Assembly: GCA_020859995.1 (NCBI GenBank)
Contig: JAJBVE010000088.1
Span: 1-39,727 of the forward strand
Origin: Clostridiales bacterium
GTDB taxonomy: Bacteria; Bacillota; Clostridia; Lachnospirales; Lachnospiraceae
Direction of reading: 5' to 3'
DNA length: 39,727 nucleotides
The notes beneath the pieces are model-generated. The model searched no databases. It saw only the letters and a program-made list of their open reading frames with translations, and was not told the DNA's origin. The position numbers and the translations under genes are program-made. Shown here piece by piece: positions 23,803-33,757 of the stretch (positions are counted from its first letter, which is position 1; the number at the start of each line of letters is the position of its first letter).

Positions 23803-26800
23803 TGCCAAAGAATCCGGATATCAAAAAGGTACTTGTGATTGGCTCCGGCCCGATCGTGATTGGTCAGGCGGCGGAGTTTGACTACGCGGGGACCCAGGCC
23901 TGCCGTGCCCTGCATGAAGAAGGGATCGAGGTTGTCCTGCTTAATTCCAACCCGGCGACGATCATGACCGATAAGGACATCGCTGACCATGTTTATATTG
24001 AGCCTCTTACTGTGGAGGTGATAGAACAGCTGATTTTAAAAGAACGCCCGGACAGCGTACTTCCGACCCTGGGAGGCCAGGCCGGCCTGAATCTGGCCAT
24101 GGAGCTGGTAGAGCGTGGATTTCTGGAGAAAAATAATGTCCGCCTGATCGGTACGACGGCTGATGCGATCCGCAAGGCGGAAGACCGTCAGGAATTTAAA
24201 GATACCATGGAAAAGATCGGCGAGCCGGTAGCTCCGTCGAAGGTGGTGGAAACGGTCGAGGAGGGCGTCGCTTTCACACAGACCATCGGCTACCCGGTGG
24301 TGCTGCGTCCGGCCTATACCCTGGGCGGCAGCGGCGGCGGCATCGCACATAATTATGAAGAACTGGTAGAGATTCTGGAGAACGGCCTGCGCTTAAGCCG
24401 CGTCGGACAGGTGCTGGTGGAGCGCTGCATCGCCGGATGGAAGGAAATCGAGTATGAGGTGATGCGCGACAGTGCGGGTAATGTGATCACGGTCTGCAAT
24501 ATGGAAAACATTGACCCGGTGGGCGTACACACAGGCGACAGCATCGTGGTGGCGCCGTCGCAGACGCTGGGGGATAAAGAGTACCAGATGCTGCGTACCT
24601 CCGCGCTGAATATCATCAGTGAGCTGAAGATCACCGGAGGCTGCAATGTCCAGTTTGCCCTGCATCCGGACAGCTTTGAATACTGTGTTATCGAAGTGAA
24701 TCCCCGTGTGAGCCGTTCCTCCGCACTCGCTTCCAAGGCGACCGGCTATCCGATCGCGAAGGTGGCGGCGAAAATTGCCCTGGGCTATACGCTTGACGAA
24801 ATTAAAAACGCGATTACTGGAAAGACCTACGCGAGCTTTGAACCGATGCTGGATTACTGCGTGGTAAAAATGCCGCGTCTTCCATTTGATAAGTTTATCA
24901 GCGCCAGCAGGAGACTGACGACGCAGATGAAGGCCACCGGAGAGGTCATGAGCATCTGTGATAACTTTGAAGGCGCGCTGATGAAGGCCATCCGTTCCCT
25001 GGAGCAGCACGTTGATTGCCTGCTGTCCTATGATTTTTCCGATCTGGACGACGAAGCGCTGCTGCGCCAGCTGGGGCAGGTAGACGACCGCCGTATCTGG
25101 GTCATCGCGGAGGCTCTTCGCCGGAAGGTGCCCTATGAAACCATCCATGAAATTACGAAAATTGACATTTGGTTTATTGATAAGCTGGCGATTCTGATCG
25201 AGATGGAAGAACGGCTCCGCACAGAAGAGCTGGACGCGGAGCTTTTGAAGGAAGCTAAGCGGATTGAGTTCCCGGACTGCGTGATCGCGCGCCTTTCCGG
25301 AAAAACAGAAGAAGAGATCAAGCATCTTCGCTGGGAAAACGGGATTACGGCCGCCTATAAAATGGTAGACACCTGCGCGGCGGAGTTCGCGGCCACGACA
25401 CCATATTATTATTCTGTATTTGGAAGCGAGAATGAGGTGGAGGCGGATCTGTTCGCAGAATCGCCGCAGGCATCCGAGAGCCAGGCAGCAGAATCTGGCA
25501 CGTCAAAGCCTTTATCGGAGTACACTGGACGGAAGAAAAAAGTCCTCGTCCTTGGCTCCGGTCCGATTCGTATCGGGCAGGGCATTGAGTTTGACTTCTG
25601 CTCTGTACACTGTACCTGGGCTTTTGAAAAGGAAGGCTATGAGACCATTATTATCAACAACAACCCGGAGACCGTCAGCACGGACTTTGATATTGCGGAC
25701 AAGCTGTATTTTGAGCCACTGACGCCGGAGGACGTGGAAAACGTCGTACGCCTGGAAAAGCCGGACGGCGCGGTCGTGCAGTTTGGCGGCCAGACCGCGA
25801 TCAAGCTGACAGAATCGCTGATGAAGATGGGCGTGCCGATCCTTGGCACCTCCGCGGAAAACGTAGACGCGGCGGAGGACCGGGAGCTTTTCGATGAGAT
25901 TCTGGAGAAATGCAATATCCCGAGGCCTGCCGGTCACACCGTCTTTACAGCTGAGGAGGCGAAAAAGGCCGCCAATGAACTGGGGTATCCAGTGCTGGTG
26001 CGTCCGTCCTACGTGCTGGGCGGACAGGGTATGCAGATCGCGATCAATGACGAGGATGTGGAGCAGTACATCGGTGTGATTAACCAGATCGCGCAGGAGC
26101 ATCCGATCCTGGTGGACAAATATATGATGGGCAAGGAGATCGAGGTCGACGCGGTATGCGACGGCGAGGAGGTCCTGATCCCGGGTATCATGGAGCACAT
26201 TGAGCGCGCTGGGATCCATTCAGGTGACAGCATTTCGGTCTATCCGGCGCAGTCCCTTTCCCCCAAGATCAAGCGCGTGATCGAGGATTATACCCGCAAG
26301 CTGGCCCGATCCCTTCATGTCATCGGCCTGATCAATATTCAGTTCATTGTCAGCAATGACGAGGTCTACGTGATCGAGGTTAATCCGCGGTCAAGCCGTA
26401 CCGTGCCGTATATCAGCAAGGTGACCGGTATCCCGATCGTACCGCTGGCGACAAAGGTGATACTGGGGGCGACGATCCGCTCTCTCGGGTTTACGCCGGG
26501 ACTGCAGCCGGAGGCAGATTATTTTGCGATAAAAATGCCTGTCTTCTCCTTTGAAAAAATCCAGGGCGCGGACATCAGCCTGGGACCGGAGATGAAGTCT
26601 ACAGGAGAATGCCTCGGTATCGCGGGAACTTTTGATGAGGCACTTTATAAGGCATTCCTTGGCGCAGGGATCAACCTTCCGAAATACAAAAATATGATCA
26701 TCACGGTCCGCGACTCGGACAAGCTGGACGTGATTGATATCGCGAAACGGTTTGAAGCGCTTGGCTACAATATTTTTGCTACCAAGGGTACGGCTCGTGC

Positions 26801-27089
26801 TCTGATGGAGGCGGATATTCAGGTACGTCTGACAAGAAAAGTGGAGCAGGAATCCCCGAATATCCTGGATCTGATTCTCGGACATGAGATCGATCTGGTA
26901 ATAGACACTCCGTCCCAGGGCGTCGGCCATTCCAAAGATGGCTTCCTCATCCGGCGCAATGCCATTGAGACAGGCGTGAATGTCCTTACCTCGCTGGATA
27001 CCGCCAACGCGCTGATCACCAGTCTGGAAAACAACAACATTCACGGACTGACTCTGATTGATATAGCGGATATTGATAAAAAAATGTAA
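23802..27089 (+). CDS. carB: Carbamoyl-phosphate synthase large subunit
   Basis: Synthetase subunit of 1095 residues with two ATP-grasp halves. The first begins VLVIGSGPIVIGQAAEFDYA, the second VLVLGSGPIRIGQGIEFDF (from about residue 580). Each half carries the metal/ATP block EVNPR. The C-terminal MGS-like allosteric domain is present (GYNIFATKGTARALMEADI). A Ser/Glu/Ala-rich linker (about 550-573) between the halves makes it slightly longer than the E. coli enzyme (1073). The start overlaps the carA stop (TAATG), so translation is coupled to carA. Confidence 0.97.
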   Translation: MPKNPDIKKVLVIGSGPIVIGQAAEFDYAGTQACRALHEEGIEVVLLNSNPATIMTDKDIADHVYIEPLTVEVIEQLILKERPDSVLPTLGGQAGLNLAMELVERGFLEKNNVRLIGTTADAIRKAEDRQEFKDTMEKIGEPVAPSKVVETVEEGVAFTQTIGYPVVLRPAYTLGGSGGGIAHNYEELVEILENGLRLSRVGQVLVERCIAGWKEIEYEVMRDSAGNVITVCNMENIDPVGVHTGDSIVVAPSQTLGDKEYQMLRTSALNIISELKITGGCNVQFALHPDSFEYCVIEVNPRVSRSSALASKATGYPIAKVAAKIALGYTLDEIKNAITGKTYASFEPMLDYCVVKMPRLPFDKFISASRRLTTQMKATGEVMSICDNFEGALMKAIRSLEQHVDCLLSYDFSDLDDEALLRQLGQVDDRRIWVIAEALRRKVPYETIHEITKIDIWFIDKLAILIEMEERLRTEELDAELLKEAKRIEFPDCVIARLSGKTEEEIKHLRWENGITAAYKMVDTCAAEFAATTPYYYSVFGSENEVEADLFAESPQASESQAAESGTSKPLSEYTGRKKKVLVLGSGPIRIGQGIEFDFCSVHCTWAFEKEGYETIIINNNPETVSTDFDIADKLYFEPLTPEDVENVVRLEKPDGAVVQFGGQTAIKLTESLMKMGVPILGTSAENVDAAEDRELFDEILEKCNIPRPAGHTVFTAEEAKKAANELGYPVLVRPSYVLGGQGMQIAINDEDVEQYIGVINQIAQEHPILVDKYMMGKEIEVDAVCDGEEVLIPGIMEHIERAGIHSGDSISVYPAQSLSPKIKRVIEDYTRKLARSLHVIGLINIQFIVSNDEVYVIEVNPRSSRTVPYISKVTGIPIVPLATKVILGATIRSLGFTPGLQPEADYFAIKMPVFSFEKIQGADISLGPEMKSTGECLGIAGTFDEALYKAFLGAGINLPKYKNMIITVRDSDKLDVIDIAKRFEALGYNIFATKGTARALMEADIQVRLTRKVEQESPNILDLILGHEIDLVIDTPSQGVGHSKDGFLIRRNAIETGVNVLTSLDTANALITSLENNNIHGLTLIDIADIDKKM

Positions 27090-27122
27090 CAGTTTTTTCC
27101 AGCGACTTTTCGTATATTTTAC

Positions 27123-27151
27123 TTGCAAGATACCTTTCGGGGGCGTAAAAT
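27123..27151 (+). promoter_or_regulatory. Candidate promoter for the phospholipase C-like gene
   Basis: TTGCAA (27123-27128), 17 bases, then TAAAAT (27146-27151). It lies in the gap after carB, about 125 bases before the next start. The spacing is ideal but both boxes are imperfect. Confidence 0.45.
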
Positions 27152-27274
27152 AGCGGTGGGTTAAAATGTGATCGTTTTGTCTGCATACCTGAGATTCCGC
27201 AGAGTGAGACTTTGTATTCGAAAACCGAAAGGAATCCGCACGGCGCAGACAGACGATGGAAAAAAGGAGATGTT

Positions 27275-27886
27275 ATGCGTAAAAAATCCCATCTGGCACT
27301 CTCGGTCTATCTGGCGGAAGAGCTGCAGATAAAGGAACTGGATTTACATAGAAAGTCATTTTACTTTGGATCAATACAGCCGGATCTGAATCCGAAAATG
27401 CTTGCCGAGCCGCATGAATACGATGTGACTTGGGATAAATTGAAGCTGCTGATCTTGCGCCTGGAGTCGGAGGCGCAAGAAGAAGGCTGCGACAACAGTA
27501 CCGTATGGATGCATATGGGAATTGTGATGCATTACCTTGCGGACTATTTTACATTCCCGCATAATACTTGTTTTGAGGACGGACTGAAGGAGCATTGCCG
27601 CCACGAAAGCGAGCTGAAATATCTGCTGCGCGCGTTTCTGTGTACGTCAGAAGCCCATGAAATGTTTGAAAAGCAGAAGTTTGCGGCAGCACAGATTCAG
27701 TCGTCCCAGCAGTTGTTTTACTATATAGAGCAGATGCATCGGACGTATATGCTTGAAAAAAATCATACCGCGTTAAGTGACTGCCGCTGGATCATAAAAG
27801 TATGCGGCTGTGCCGCCATTGTACTGGCACACCTTGCCTGCAAAGAAGTTCAGATGGAAATGTGGGCCGGCAGCTGCGTGGCGTAG
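27275..27886 (+). CDS. Zinc-dependent phospholipase C family protein
   Basis: Protein of 203 residues of the zinc-dependent phospholipase C / S1-P1-like helical fold. Candidate metal ligands are H7 (KSHLALS), D37 in GSIQPDLNP, HYLADYFTFPHN and the later HCRHESE. Family members hydrolyse phospholipids or are uncharacterised cytosolic hydrolases in Clostridia. No signal peptide is visible, so this member probably acts inside the cell. AAAGGAG lies just before ATG 27275; the frame is open further upstream but lacks a ribosome site. The true substrate is unknown. Confidence 0.75.
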   Translation: MRKKSHLALSVYLAEELQIKELDLHRKSFYFGSIQPDLNPKMLAEPHEYDVTWDKLKLLILRLESEAQEEGCDNSTVWMHMGIVMHYLADYFTFPHNTCFEDGLKEHCRHESELKYLLRAFLCTSEAHEMFEKQKFAAAQIQSSQQLFYYIEQMHRTYMLEKNHTALSDCRWIIKVCGCAAIVLAHLACKEVQMEMWAGSCVA

Positions 27887-27938
27887 GAACTTCTTAACGA
27901 AAAATTAATATATATCGTTTCCTTTTTTCATTTTTTTC

Positions 27939-27947
27939 TGCTATACT
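27939..27947 (+). promoter_or_regulatory. Extended -10 promoter for the L,D-transpeptidase gene
   Basis: TG-C-TATACT is preceded by a long T-rich stretch with no good -35. Transcription would start near 27954, about 40 bases before the ATG at 27995. Confidence 0.5.
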
Positions 27948-27994
27948 CTCCTCTGGCTGTTTGTATTTTCATGAATGCATCAGGAGTATCGGAA

Positions 27995-29509
27995 ATGGAT
28001 CAGGATCGGAATTCACATTACAGAAGAGAATACCAAAAGGAACGGGAATATCTGAGAAGAAAATCAGAGATAGAGGCAAAACGGAGAAAGACTCTTACCA
28101 GACAGGCTGCCGCACTTGTGGTAGTCTTGCTTGTAATCTGTCTGATTCTCGGAGATTATTTTCTGGATCAGACCAGAATGGCGCATCGGCTTTCTGTATA
28201 TGGGGTGAAGGTTTCCGGAATGACCGTGGAGAATGCCGCACAAAAGCTGGAGCGGGTATTTGGAGAGACTGAGCTGGTCTTTGTGGAGAATGGTGAGGAG
28301 CTTTACCGGACAACGTTTCAGGAGGCCGGATTTTCACTGGATGAAGACGCTCTGCGCGAGGAGCTTGCGTCTGTGCAGTCTGCGATGCTTTCTGAGCGGG
28401 GACTGATCGAAAAAAAGAAGGACATAGAGATCGACTATTCCGTAGTGACAGATGAGACCTTGCTTTCAGAGGCTCTTTCCGCGGAGCATTTTACAGTTGA
28501 ACTGGAGCGTACGGAGTCTTCTGACGCCTACATGGGATATGACAGTGAGGCAGGAGAGTTTGTGATCGTTTCCAGCTGGCAGGGAAACGTGATCGATGAA
28601 GAGAACCTCCGGGAGGTCGTAGAGGAGACCCTGAGCGAGAGTCTGGAAGAGGATCTTTTCCAGGATTCGGTCACGGTCAGGATTGACGTAAATTCCTACC
28701 AGACGGTGACCGTCACAGAGAATTCCGAGGAGTTGAATGACAAGCTTGAACAGCTGAATCAGAGCCTTACGAATTACAAGAATACTTCCATCATCTATGA
28801 TTTCGGATCGGAGACAGAGGTGCTGGATTCGGACACGATCTGCTCCTGGCTGGAGATTACCGACGATGGAGTGGAGATGGACACGTCCATGATATGGACT
28901 TACATTGACGAGCTGTCCGATAAATATAATACAAAATATAATACACGTTATTTCACCACGACGGCTGGTGATACAGTGAAAGTATCCAACAATGAATATG
29001 GATACTGGATTGACAAGGATGCGGAGTATGTGCAGCTCTGTGAAGACCTCGAAAGCGGTACCCTGGTGGAGCGGGAGCCGGTTTACAGTGATTCAGGGCT
29101 GGGCAGGGAAGGCACGGACGATCTGGCCGGCAGTTATATTGAAGTGAGCCTTGACAAGCAGCATCTTTGGCTGTATAAGGATTATGTGCTGGTCACAGAG
29201 ACGGATATTGTCAGCGGGAAACCGGAAGAGGATCGTGAGACTCTGCAGGGAGCTTTTTCTATTGCTTATAAGGCCAGTCCTTATACCCTGAGCAGCGAGT
29301 ACTACGGGTATGAGACGGATGTTACATACTGGATGCCTTTCGCCAACGGACAGGGACTGCATGACGCGACCTGGCGGAGTTCCTTCGGCGGGACCAGATA
29401 TATTACAAACGGCAGCCATGGGTGTATCAACCTGCCCCTGACAGCCGCCGAGACGATCTATAATACAATTACAGCAGGATACCCGATTATTATCTATTCG
29501 AGAGAATAA
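27995..29509 (+). CDS. Membrane-anchored L,D-transpeptidase (YkuD family)
   Basis: Cell-wall enzyme of 504 residues that forms 3-3 crosslinks or attaches proteins to peptidoglycan. A basic cytoplasmic start and one membrane span (about 33-52, AAALVVVLLVICLILGDYFL) orient it type II. Repeated PG_binding_4-like regions fill about 60-340. The C-terminal YkuD domain begins near IEVSLDKQHLWLYKDYVLV, and the active site SHGCINLP contains H475 and C477. AGGAG lies eight bases before ATG 27995; an in-frame ATG 24 bases earlier is less well placed. The domain layout is common in Clostridia. Confidence 0.93.
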   Translation: MDQDRNSHYRREYQKEREYLRRKSEIEAKRRKTLTRQAAALVVVLLVICLILGDYFLDQTRMAHRLSVYGVKVSGMTVENAAQKLERVFGETELVFVENGEELYRTTFQEAGFSLDEDALREELASVQSAMLSERGLIEKKKDIEIDYSVVTDETLLSEALSAEHFTVELERTESSDAYMGYDSEAGEFVIVSSWQGNVIDEENLREVVEETLSESLEEDLFQDSVTVRIDVNSYQTVTVTENSEELNDKLEQLNQSLTNYKNTSIIYDFGSETEVLDSDTICSWLEITDDGVEMDTSMIWTYIDELSDKYNTKYNTRYFTTTAGDTVKVSNNEYGYWIDKDAEYVQLCEDLESGTLVEREPVYSDSGLGREGTDDLAGSYIEVSLDKQHLWLYKDYVLVTETDIVSGKPEEDRETLQGAFSIAYKASPYTLSSEYYGYETDVTYWMPFANGQGLHDATWRSSFGGTRYITNGSHGCINLPLTAAETIYNTITAGYPIIIYSRE

Positions 29510-29626
29510 TTCGTGTGATGACAGATACCCCCCTGAGCTGATGGCTGTATTATAAGGAACCTGCCGACAGGCGACCCTTTTAATGACATGGCAGGGATTT
29601 CTGATTAAAAAGGAAAAGGATGGAGA

Positions 29627-30133
29627 ATGAAAATGGCATTGCTGGAAACCTGGCGGGAAACCGCTTATTCAAAAGAAACTGATAAAAAAACACTGACAAA
29701 ATTCTGGTCGGCGTACTTCCTTGTAGAGAAAGGGATCTACGAAAAGCTTCTGGCGGCTCCGGATACAGTGGTGACAGGCACGGTAAAGGAGCTTGCAGAG
29801 CGTTTTCAGGTTTCCATTATGGAAATGACCGGTTTCCTGGACGGTATCAATGACAGCCTGGTTACACCGAATCCGATTGAGGAAATGGAAGAGGATACGC
29901 AGGTTTCTCTTGGCTTTGACAAAGAAAAGCTTTACAAGAATATGGTAGATGCCAAGGCAGACTGGCTGTACAATCTGCCCGCCTGGAAAGAAATTTATGA
30001 TGAGGACAAATTACACACGCTGTACCTGGAAGCAAAAAGGATGAATACCATTGTGAAAGGGAAAAAGGTCGGCCGTAATGATCCCTGTCCCTGCGGCAGC
30101 GGCAAGAAATATAAATACTGCTGCGGAAGATAA
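29627..30133 (+). CDS. SEC-C zinc-motif protein
   Basis: Soluble protein of 168 residues, mainly helical for its first 145. It ends in a complete SEC-C zinc finger: [20 protein letters not shown], with Cys at 154, 156, 165 and 166. The motif is best known from SecA, where it binds SecB and ribosomes, and it also ends many small uncharacterised proteins. The N-terminal domain ([38 protein letters not shown]) is conserved-looking but not assigned. GGATGGAG lies just before the ATG. A role in translation or protein quality control is possible. Confidence 0.8.
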   Translation: MKMALLETWRETAYSKETDKKTLTKFWSAYFLVEKGIYEKLLAAPDTVVTGTVKELAERFQVSIMEMTGFLDGINDSLVTPNPIEEMEEDTQVSLGFDKEKLYKNMVDAKADWLYNLPAWKEIYDEDKLHTLYLEAKRMNTIVKGKKVGRNDPCPCGSGKKYKYCCGR

Positions 30134-30234
30134 ATCTGGAATTTGCGCAGATGGCTTTTGCCCGGAAGAGAACTTTTGCGGGTAAAGGCCTGACAGTCAT
30201 CGAATGACCGGCGGTAAATCTGATCGGGGGATTT

Positions 30235-31086
30235 ATGAGACATTGTCTGGAGATGGGATGCTTAGGTTTAGACATCCTTTGTCTTTGTTATTACATCGGA
30301 ATTGTCATGTACGCAGGTATCACGACCAGTTTTGCCTGGATTTGGCTGTTTGGCGGGACTGCGCTGATTCTGCTGCGGATCGCCCTCTGGTATCAAAGGC
30401 TGCATCCTTATCTCTGGCTGCGCGTAATCACCTGGATAGCAGTGGCTCTGCTTTTGACCGCGTTTCTGGTTGTCCTGCTGATCGGCAGCAGGGTCGTTGG
30501 CGCGATGCACACGGTTCCACAGCAGGATCTGGACTACGTGATTGTGCTTGGGGCACAGGTACGTGGAACAAAGCCATCCCTCTCTCTTTTGAAACGTCTG
30601 GAAAGAGCAGCCGAGTATGCCGAAGAGAATCCGGATACGGTACTGATCCTTTCGGGCGGACAGGGACCTGATGAGGGCATCTCAGAAGCGGAGTGCATGT
30701 ACCGCTATCTGACGGAGGCGGGTATATCGGAGGACCGCCTGATCAGGGAGGATGCCTCCACCAGTACGAGAGAGAATCTGGTTTTTTCTTCAGAGATTAT
30801 CCGTGGCTTACAGATCAGTGATTACTCCGGTACTGCTTCGGTATTATGGGCTGAAACAGAAGCAGGAACTACTATCCACGGTGATGATTCACAGATGGTG
30901 ACGGCGTCGGTTGGCGTCCTCTCCAATGATTTTCATATATACCGGGCGCTTCTGCTGGCAAAGAGCGTTGGATATACGAACATTTCAGGCATTCCGGCGG
31001 ATTCTGTTCTGGGAATGCAGCCGCACAATATTCTGCGGGAAATCTGTGCGGTACTGGTGATGAGGGTGTTTTCCCGTGGATATTGA
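30235..31086 (+). CDS. YdcF/ElyC/SanA-type membrane protein (DUF218)
   Basis: Membrane protein of 283 residues with about three N-terminal hydrophobic spans (roughly 8-28, 33-50, 60-85) and a C-terminal DUF218 domain. The domain starts DYVIVLGAQVRGTKPSLSLL, with ILSGGQGPDEGISEA, ASTSTRENLVFS and the late SNDFHIYRALLLA as the other hallmarks. Relatives (ElyC, SanA) act in envelope or peptidoglycan precursor homeostasis. A segment of about 30 residues (SDYSGTASVLWAETEAG and after) is inserted between the Glu/Asn motif and the SNDFH motif. The ribosome site is weak (GGGG). Confidence 0.85.
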   Translation: MRHCLEMGCLGLDILCLCYYIGIVMYAGITTSFAWIWLFGGTALILLRIALWYQRLHPYLWLRVITWIAVALLLTAFLVVLLIGSRVVGAMHTVPQQDLDYVIVLGAQVRGTKPSLSLLKRLERAAEYAEENPDTVLILSGGQGPDEGISEAECMYRYLTEAGISEDRLIREDASTSTRENLVFSSEIIRGLQISDYSGTASVLWAETEAGTTIHGDDSQMVTASVGVLSNDFHIYRALLLAKSVGYTNISGIPADSVLGMQPHNILREICAVLVMRVFSRGY

Positions 31087-31196
31087 TAGTTCGGTTCCTC
31101 CGGATAAGACGAGTCTGGCTTTTGGGTTTGGGAAAATCTTCTGATAGACATGGCTATTTCGCGGGAAATTTTGTGCAGAGAAATTTTGATAAATTA

Positions 31197-31225
31197 TTGA
31201 CGAATAAAAAATGATTTGCTATAAT
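31197..31225 (+). promoter_or_regulatory. Strong sigma-A promoter upstream of fhs
   Basis: TTGACG (31197-31202), 17 bases, then perfect TATAAT (31220-31225). The first nucleotides of the RNA would begin at the 8-bp stem at 31231. The nearest downstream gene is fhs, about 580 bases away. Confidence 0.8.
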
Positions 31226-31810
31226 GGTCAGCGGTCAGAGATGCACAGCATATGCCTGCTGACCGCAATTTCATTATGATCTGTAGAGTAGATGCTGTAC
31301 GTTAAGTGTCACATGATGGGAAGGTCTTTGTTGTGAACGAAGGAAGAATTCCGCGTTACAGTATCGCTTCCGCTACTGCGTTAAAACGGATGCCCGTTTC
31401 TGTATCAGAGAGTCTGGATATAGCGGCATTTGTTTCCTGTGCAGTTTTTTTGTGCCTGTAAGGCAAATGACATGAAGATTTTTCACAGCTGCATGACAAA
31501 GACCTGTATTGTATTCCGGTATGCGGCTCTCTGTTGATAAGATCGGATGTGTCTGATGTGCCGAGCGGGAACCATTCTGAATTCTGCCCTGGAAATCAAT
31601 CCGTATAATCCAACCAAATAGCTGATAAGACCGCCGCACCCTGTTTTACAAGACCGCTTCAGCCGACTGATTATTGTGCCTGAAAAGTGCATGAAACAGG
31701 TTCTTACCATGACTTGCGCCATATATAGAACACGTAAAGGAATGCTGCAAACGGTTCATACATTTATTAAACTATGCCATATGGCATAAAAAGGAGAGGA
31801 GATTTTTACC
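31226..31810 (+). other. Long leader or unannotated RNA before fhs
   Basis: No convincing gene is found in the 724-base gap after the DUF218 gene. The RNA made from the promoter at 31197 would start with a stem GCGGTCAG / CTGACCGC (31231-31238, 31259-31266) that could stabilise its 5' end. No intrinsic terminator was found before fhs, so a leader of about 580 nt is likely. The ZTP (pfl) riboswitch, often placed before fhs, was looked for and its conserved GC-rich 3' block was not seen. Minus-strand open frames here (31373-31722) lack ribosome sites and recognised motifs. Confidence 0.4.
31773..31788. promoter_or_regulatory. 16-bp perfect palindrome directly before the fhs ribosome site
   Basis: TATGCCAT-ATGGCATA is a perfect two-fold symmetric site ending where the AAAAAGGAGAGGAG ribosome site begins. 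It could be an operator that blocks elongation, or an RNA hairpin that controls ribosome access. Confidence 0.55.
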
Positions 31811-33496
31811 ATGGGATTCAAATCAGACATTGAGATCGCTCAGGAAACTACCATGTCCCCAATCACAGAAATCGCCGCGAAAGCAGGGATTGATGAGAAG
31901 TATCTGGAGCAGTACGGTAAGTATAAGGCAAAGATTGATTATAACCTTCTTCGTGAAACCGATAAGAAAGACGGCAAGCTGGTTCTCGTGACCGCGATTA
32001 ACCCGACTCCGGCAGGAGAGGGCAAGACCACGACGACAGTAGGTCTGGCTGACGGTATGCAGAAGCTTGGCAAGAACGTGATGGTAGCGCTCCGTGAGCC
32101 GTCCCTTGGCCCGGTATTTGGTGTAAAGGGCGGCGCGGCAGGCGGCGGCTATGCGCAGGTAGTCCCGATGGAGGATATCAACCTTCATTTCACAGGCGAC
32201 TTCCACGCAATCGGCGCGGCGAACAACCTGCTGGCAGCAATGCTGGACAACCATATTTTCCAGGGCAACGAGCTGAATATTGACCCGCGCAAGATCACAT
32301 GGAGACGCTGCGTAGATATGAACGATCGTCAGCTTCGTTTTGTGACCGATGGTCTGGGCGGCCGGACAAATGGTGTGCCGAGGGAAGATGGATATGACAT
32401 CACAGTAGCATCTGAGATCATGGCAGTGCTCTGCCTGGCAAGCGACATCACAGATCTGAAGAATCGTCTTTCCAGAATTATTGTTGGCTATACCTATGGC
32501 AAGCCTTCAGAGCAGAAGCCGGTGACAGCTGGCGATCTTCACGCACAGGGCGCTATGGCAGCACTTCTGAAGGATGCCCTGAAGCCGAACCTTGTACAGA
32601 CTCTGGAGCATGTACCGGCTATCGTTCACGGCGGCCCGTTCGCGAACATCGCACACGGCTGCAACTCTGTGACTGCTACCAAGATTGCCATGAAGCTCGC
32701 GGATTACACGATCACAGAGGCAGGCTTCGGCGCTGACCTTGGCGCTGAGAAGTTCCTCGATATCAAGTGCCGTATGGCCGGCCTGCATCCGAACGCAGTA
32801 GTGATCGTAGCGACTGTTCGTGCTCTGAAGTACAACGGCGGCGTTCCGAAGGCGGATCTGAACAATGAGAATCTGGAAGCTCTTGAGAAGGGTCTTCCGA
32901 ACCTGCTGAAGCATGTAAGCAACATCAAGAACGTATACAAGCTTCCGTGCGTGGTTGCGATCAACGCGTTCCCGACCGATACCAAGGCTGAGCTGGATCT
33001 CGTTGAGAACAAGTGCCGTGAGCTGGGCGTTAACGTTGCTCTGTCCGAGGTATGGGCAAAGGGCGGCGAAGGCGGCATCAAGCTTGCTGAGGAAGTTATC
33101 CGTCTGTGCGAAGAGCCGAACGACTTCTCCTTCAGCTATGAGCTGGAAGGCAGCATTGAAGACAAGCTGAACACCATCGTTCAGAGAATCTACGGCGGCA
33201 AGGGTGTTGTCCTGACCGCGCAGGCGCAGAAGCAGGCGAAGCAGCTCGAGGATATGGGCTATGGCAACTGCCCGATCTGTGTAGCGAAGACACAGTACTC
33301 TCTGACTGATGATCCGAACAAGCTCGGCGCACCGACCGACTTTGAAGTAACGGTACGGAACCTCAAGATTTCCGCAGGCGCAGGCTTTATCGTAGCCCTG
33401 ACCGGCGAGATCATGACCATGCCTGGTCTTCCTAAGAGACCGGCTGCGGAGCGTATCGATGTAGACGAGACCGGAAAGATTTCAGGACTGTTCTGA
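31811..33496 (+). CDS. fhs: Formate-tetrahydrofolate ligase
   Basis: ATP-dependent enzyme that makes 10-formyltetrahydrofolate from formate, feeding purine synthesis and, in acetogens, the methyl branch of the Wood-Ljungdahl pathway. It has 561 residues, the usual length. The P-loop [10 protein letters not shown] starts at residue 66; other family blocks are [22 protein letters not shown]-type (about 94-115), [25 protein letters not shown] and [12 protein letters not shown] near the end. Codon use is strongly biased toward a small set, consistent with high expression. A strong ribosome site and a terminator-like hairpin frame it. Confidence 0.97.
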   Translation: MGFKSDIEIAQETTMSPITEIAAKAGIDEKYLEQYGKYKAKIDYNLLRETDKKDGKLVLVTAINPTPAGEGKTTTTVGLADGMQKLGKNVMVALREPSLGPVFGVKGGAAGGGYAQVVPMEDINLHFTGDFHAIGAANNLLAAMLDNHIFQGNELNIDPRKITWRRCVDMNDRQLRFVTDGLGGRTNGVPREDGYDITVASEIMAVLCLASDITDLKNRLSRIIVGYTYGKPSEQKPVTAGDLHAQGAMAALLKDALKPNLVQTLEHVPAIVHGGPFANIAHGCNSVTATKIAMKLADYTITEAGFGADLGAEKFLDIKCRMAGLHPNAVVIVATVRALKYNGGVPKADLNNENLEALEKGLPNLLKHVSNIKNVYKLPCVVAINAFPTDTKAELDLVENKCRELGVNVALSEVWAKGGEGGIKLAEEVIRLCEEPNDFSFSYELEGSIEDKLNTIVQRIYGGKGVVLTAQAQKQAKQLEDMGYGNCPICVAKTQYSLTDDPNKLGAPTDFEVTVRNLKISAGAGFIVALTGEIMTMPGLPKRPAAERIDVDETGKISGLF

Positions 33497-33598
33497 TTCT
33501 CAGGATTGAGACGGCCTCGAAACAAATTTTGAGGCTGCAATCGAAACTTTATGATGATTTATTGGATTGGGGGATGTTGATTCCCTGATCCTCCTGGG

Positions 33599-33643
33599 CG
33601 GGCCGCGCCGTGCGAACGTGCATGGCGCGGTCCGTTTGTATGC
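33599..33643 (+). terminator. Terminator-like hairpin after fhs
   Basis: CGGGCCGCGCCGTGC pairs with GCATGGCGCGGTCCG (about 15 bp with two G-U pairs) around GAACGT, followed by TTTGTATGC. The stem is very stable but the U-run is short. Confidence 0.65.
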
Positions 33644-33666
33644 ACAGAGTCGGGCAATGCATTTTT

Positions 33667-33700
33667 GTGGCTAAAGCCGCACCCGGCTCGCGCAGGCGGA
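33667..33700 (+). repeat. Intergenic hairpin repeat, copy B
   Basis: GTGGC-TAAA-GCCGC followed by GCGCAGGCGGA matches copy A at 9684-9716. The hairpin stem is kept with a changed base and loop. It lies between the fhs terminator and the DUF1576 gene. Confidence 0.4.
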
Positions 33701-33757
33701 TAGGGAAGAAAAGTGTTCCCCTGTCTTTTGTAGTCATTATGTTAGGAGTGGTTGAAA

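Noticed and set aside
31373-31722. Minus-strand open frames in the fhs upstream gap
   Set aside because: Two overlapping frames without ribosome sites or recognisable motifs, in DNA that probably is a leader.
31226-31810. ZTP (pfl) riboswitch before fhs
   Set aside because: The conserved GC-rich 3' block of that class was not found on the plus strand in the leader.
33752-33757. TTG start for the DUF1576 gene
   Set aside because: The AGGAG is only three bases away; ATG 33758 has proper spacing.
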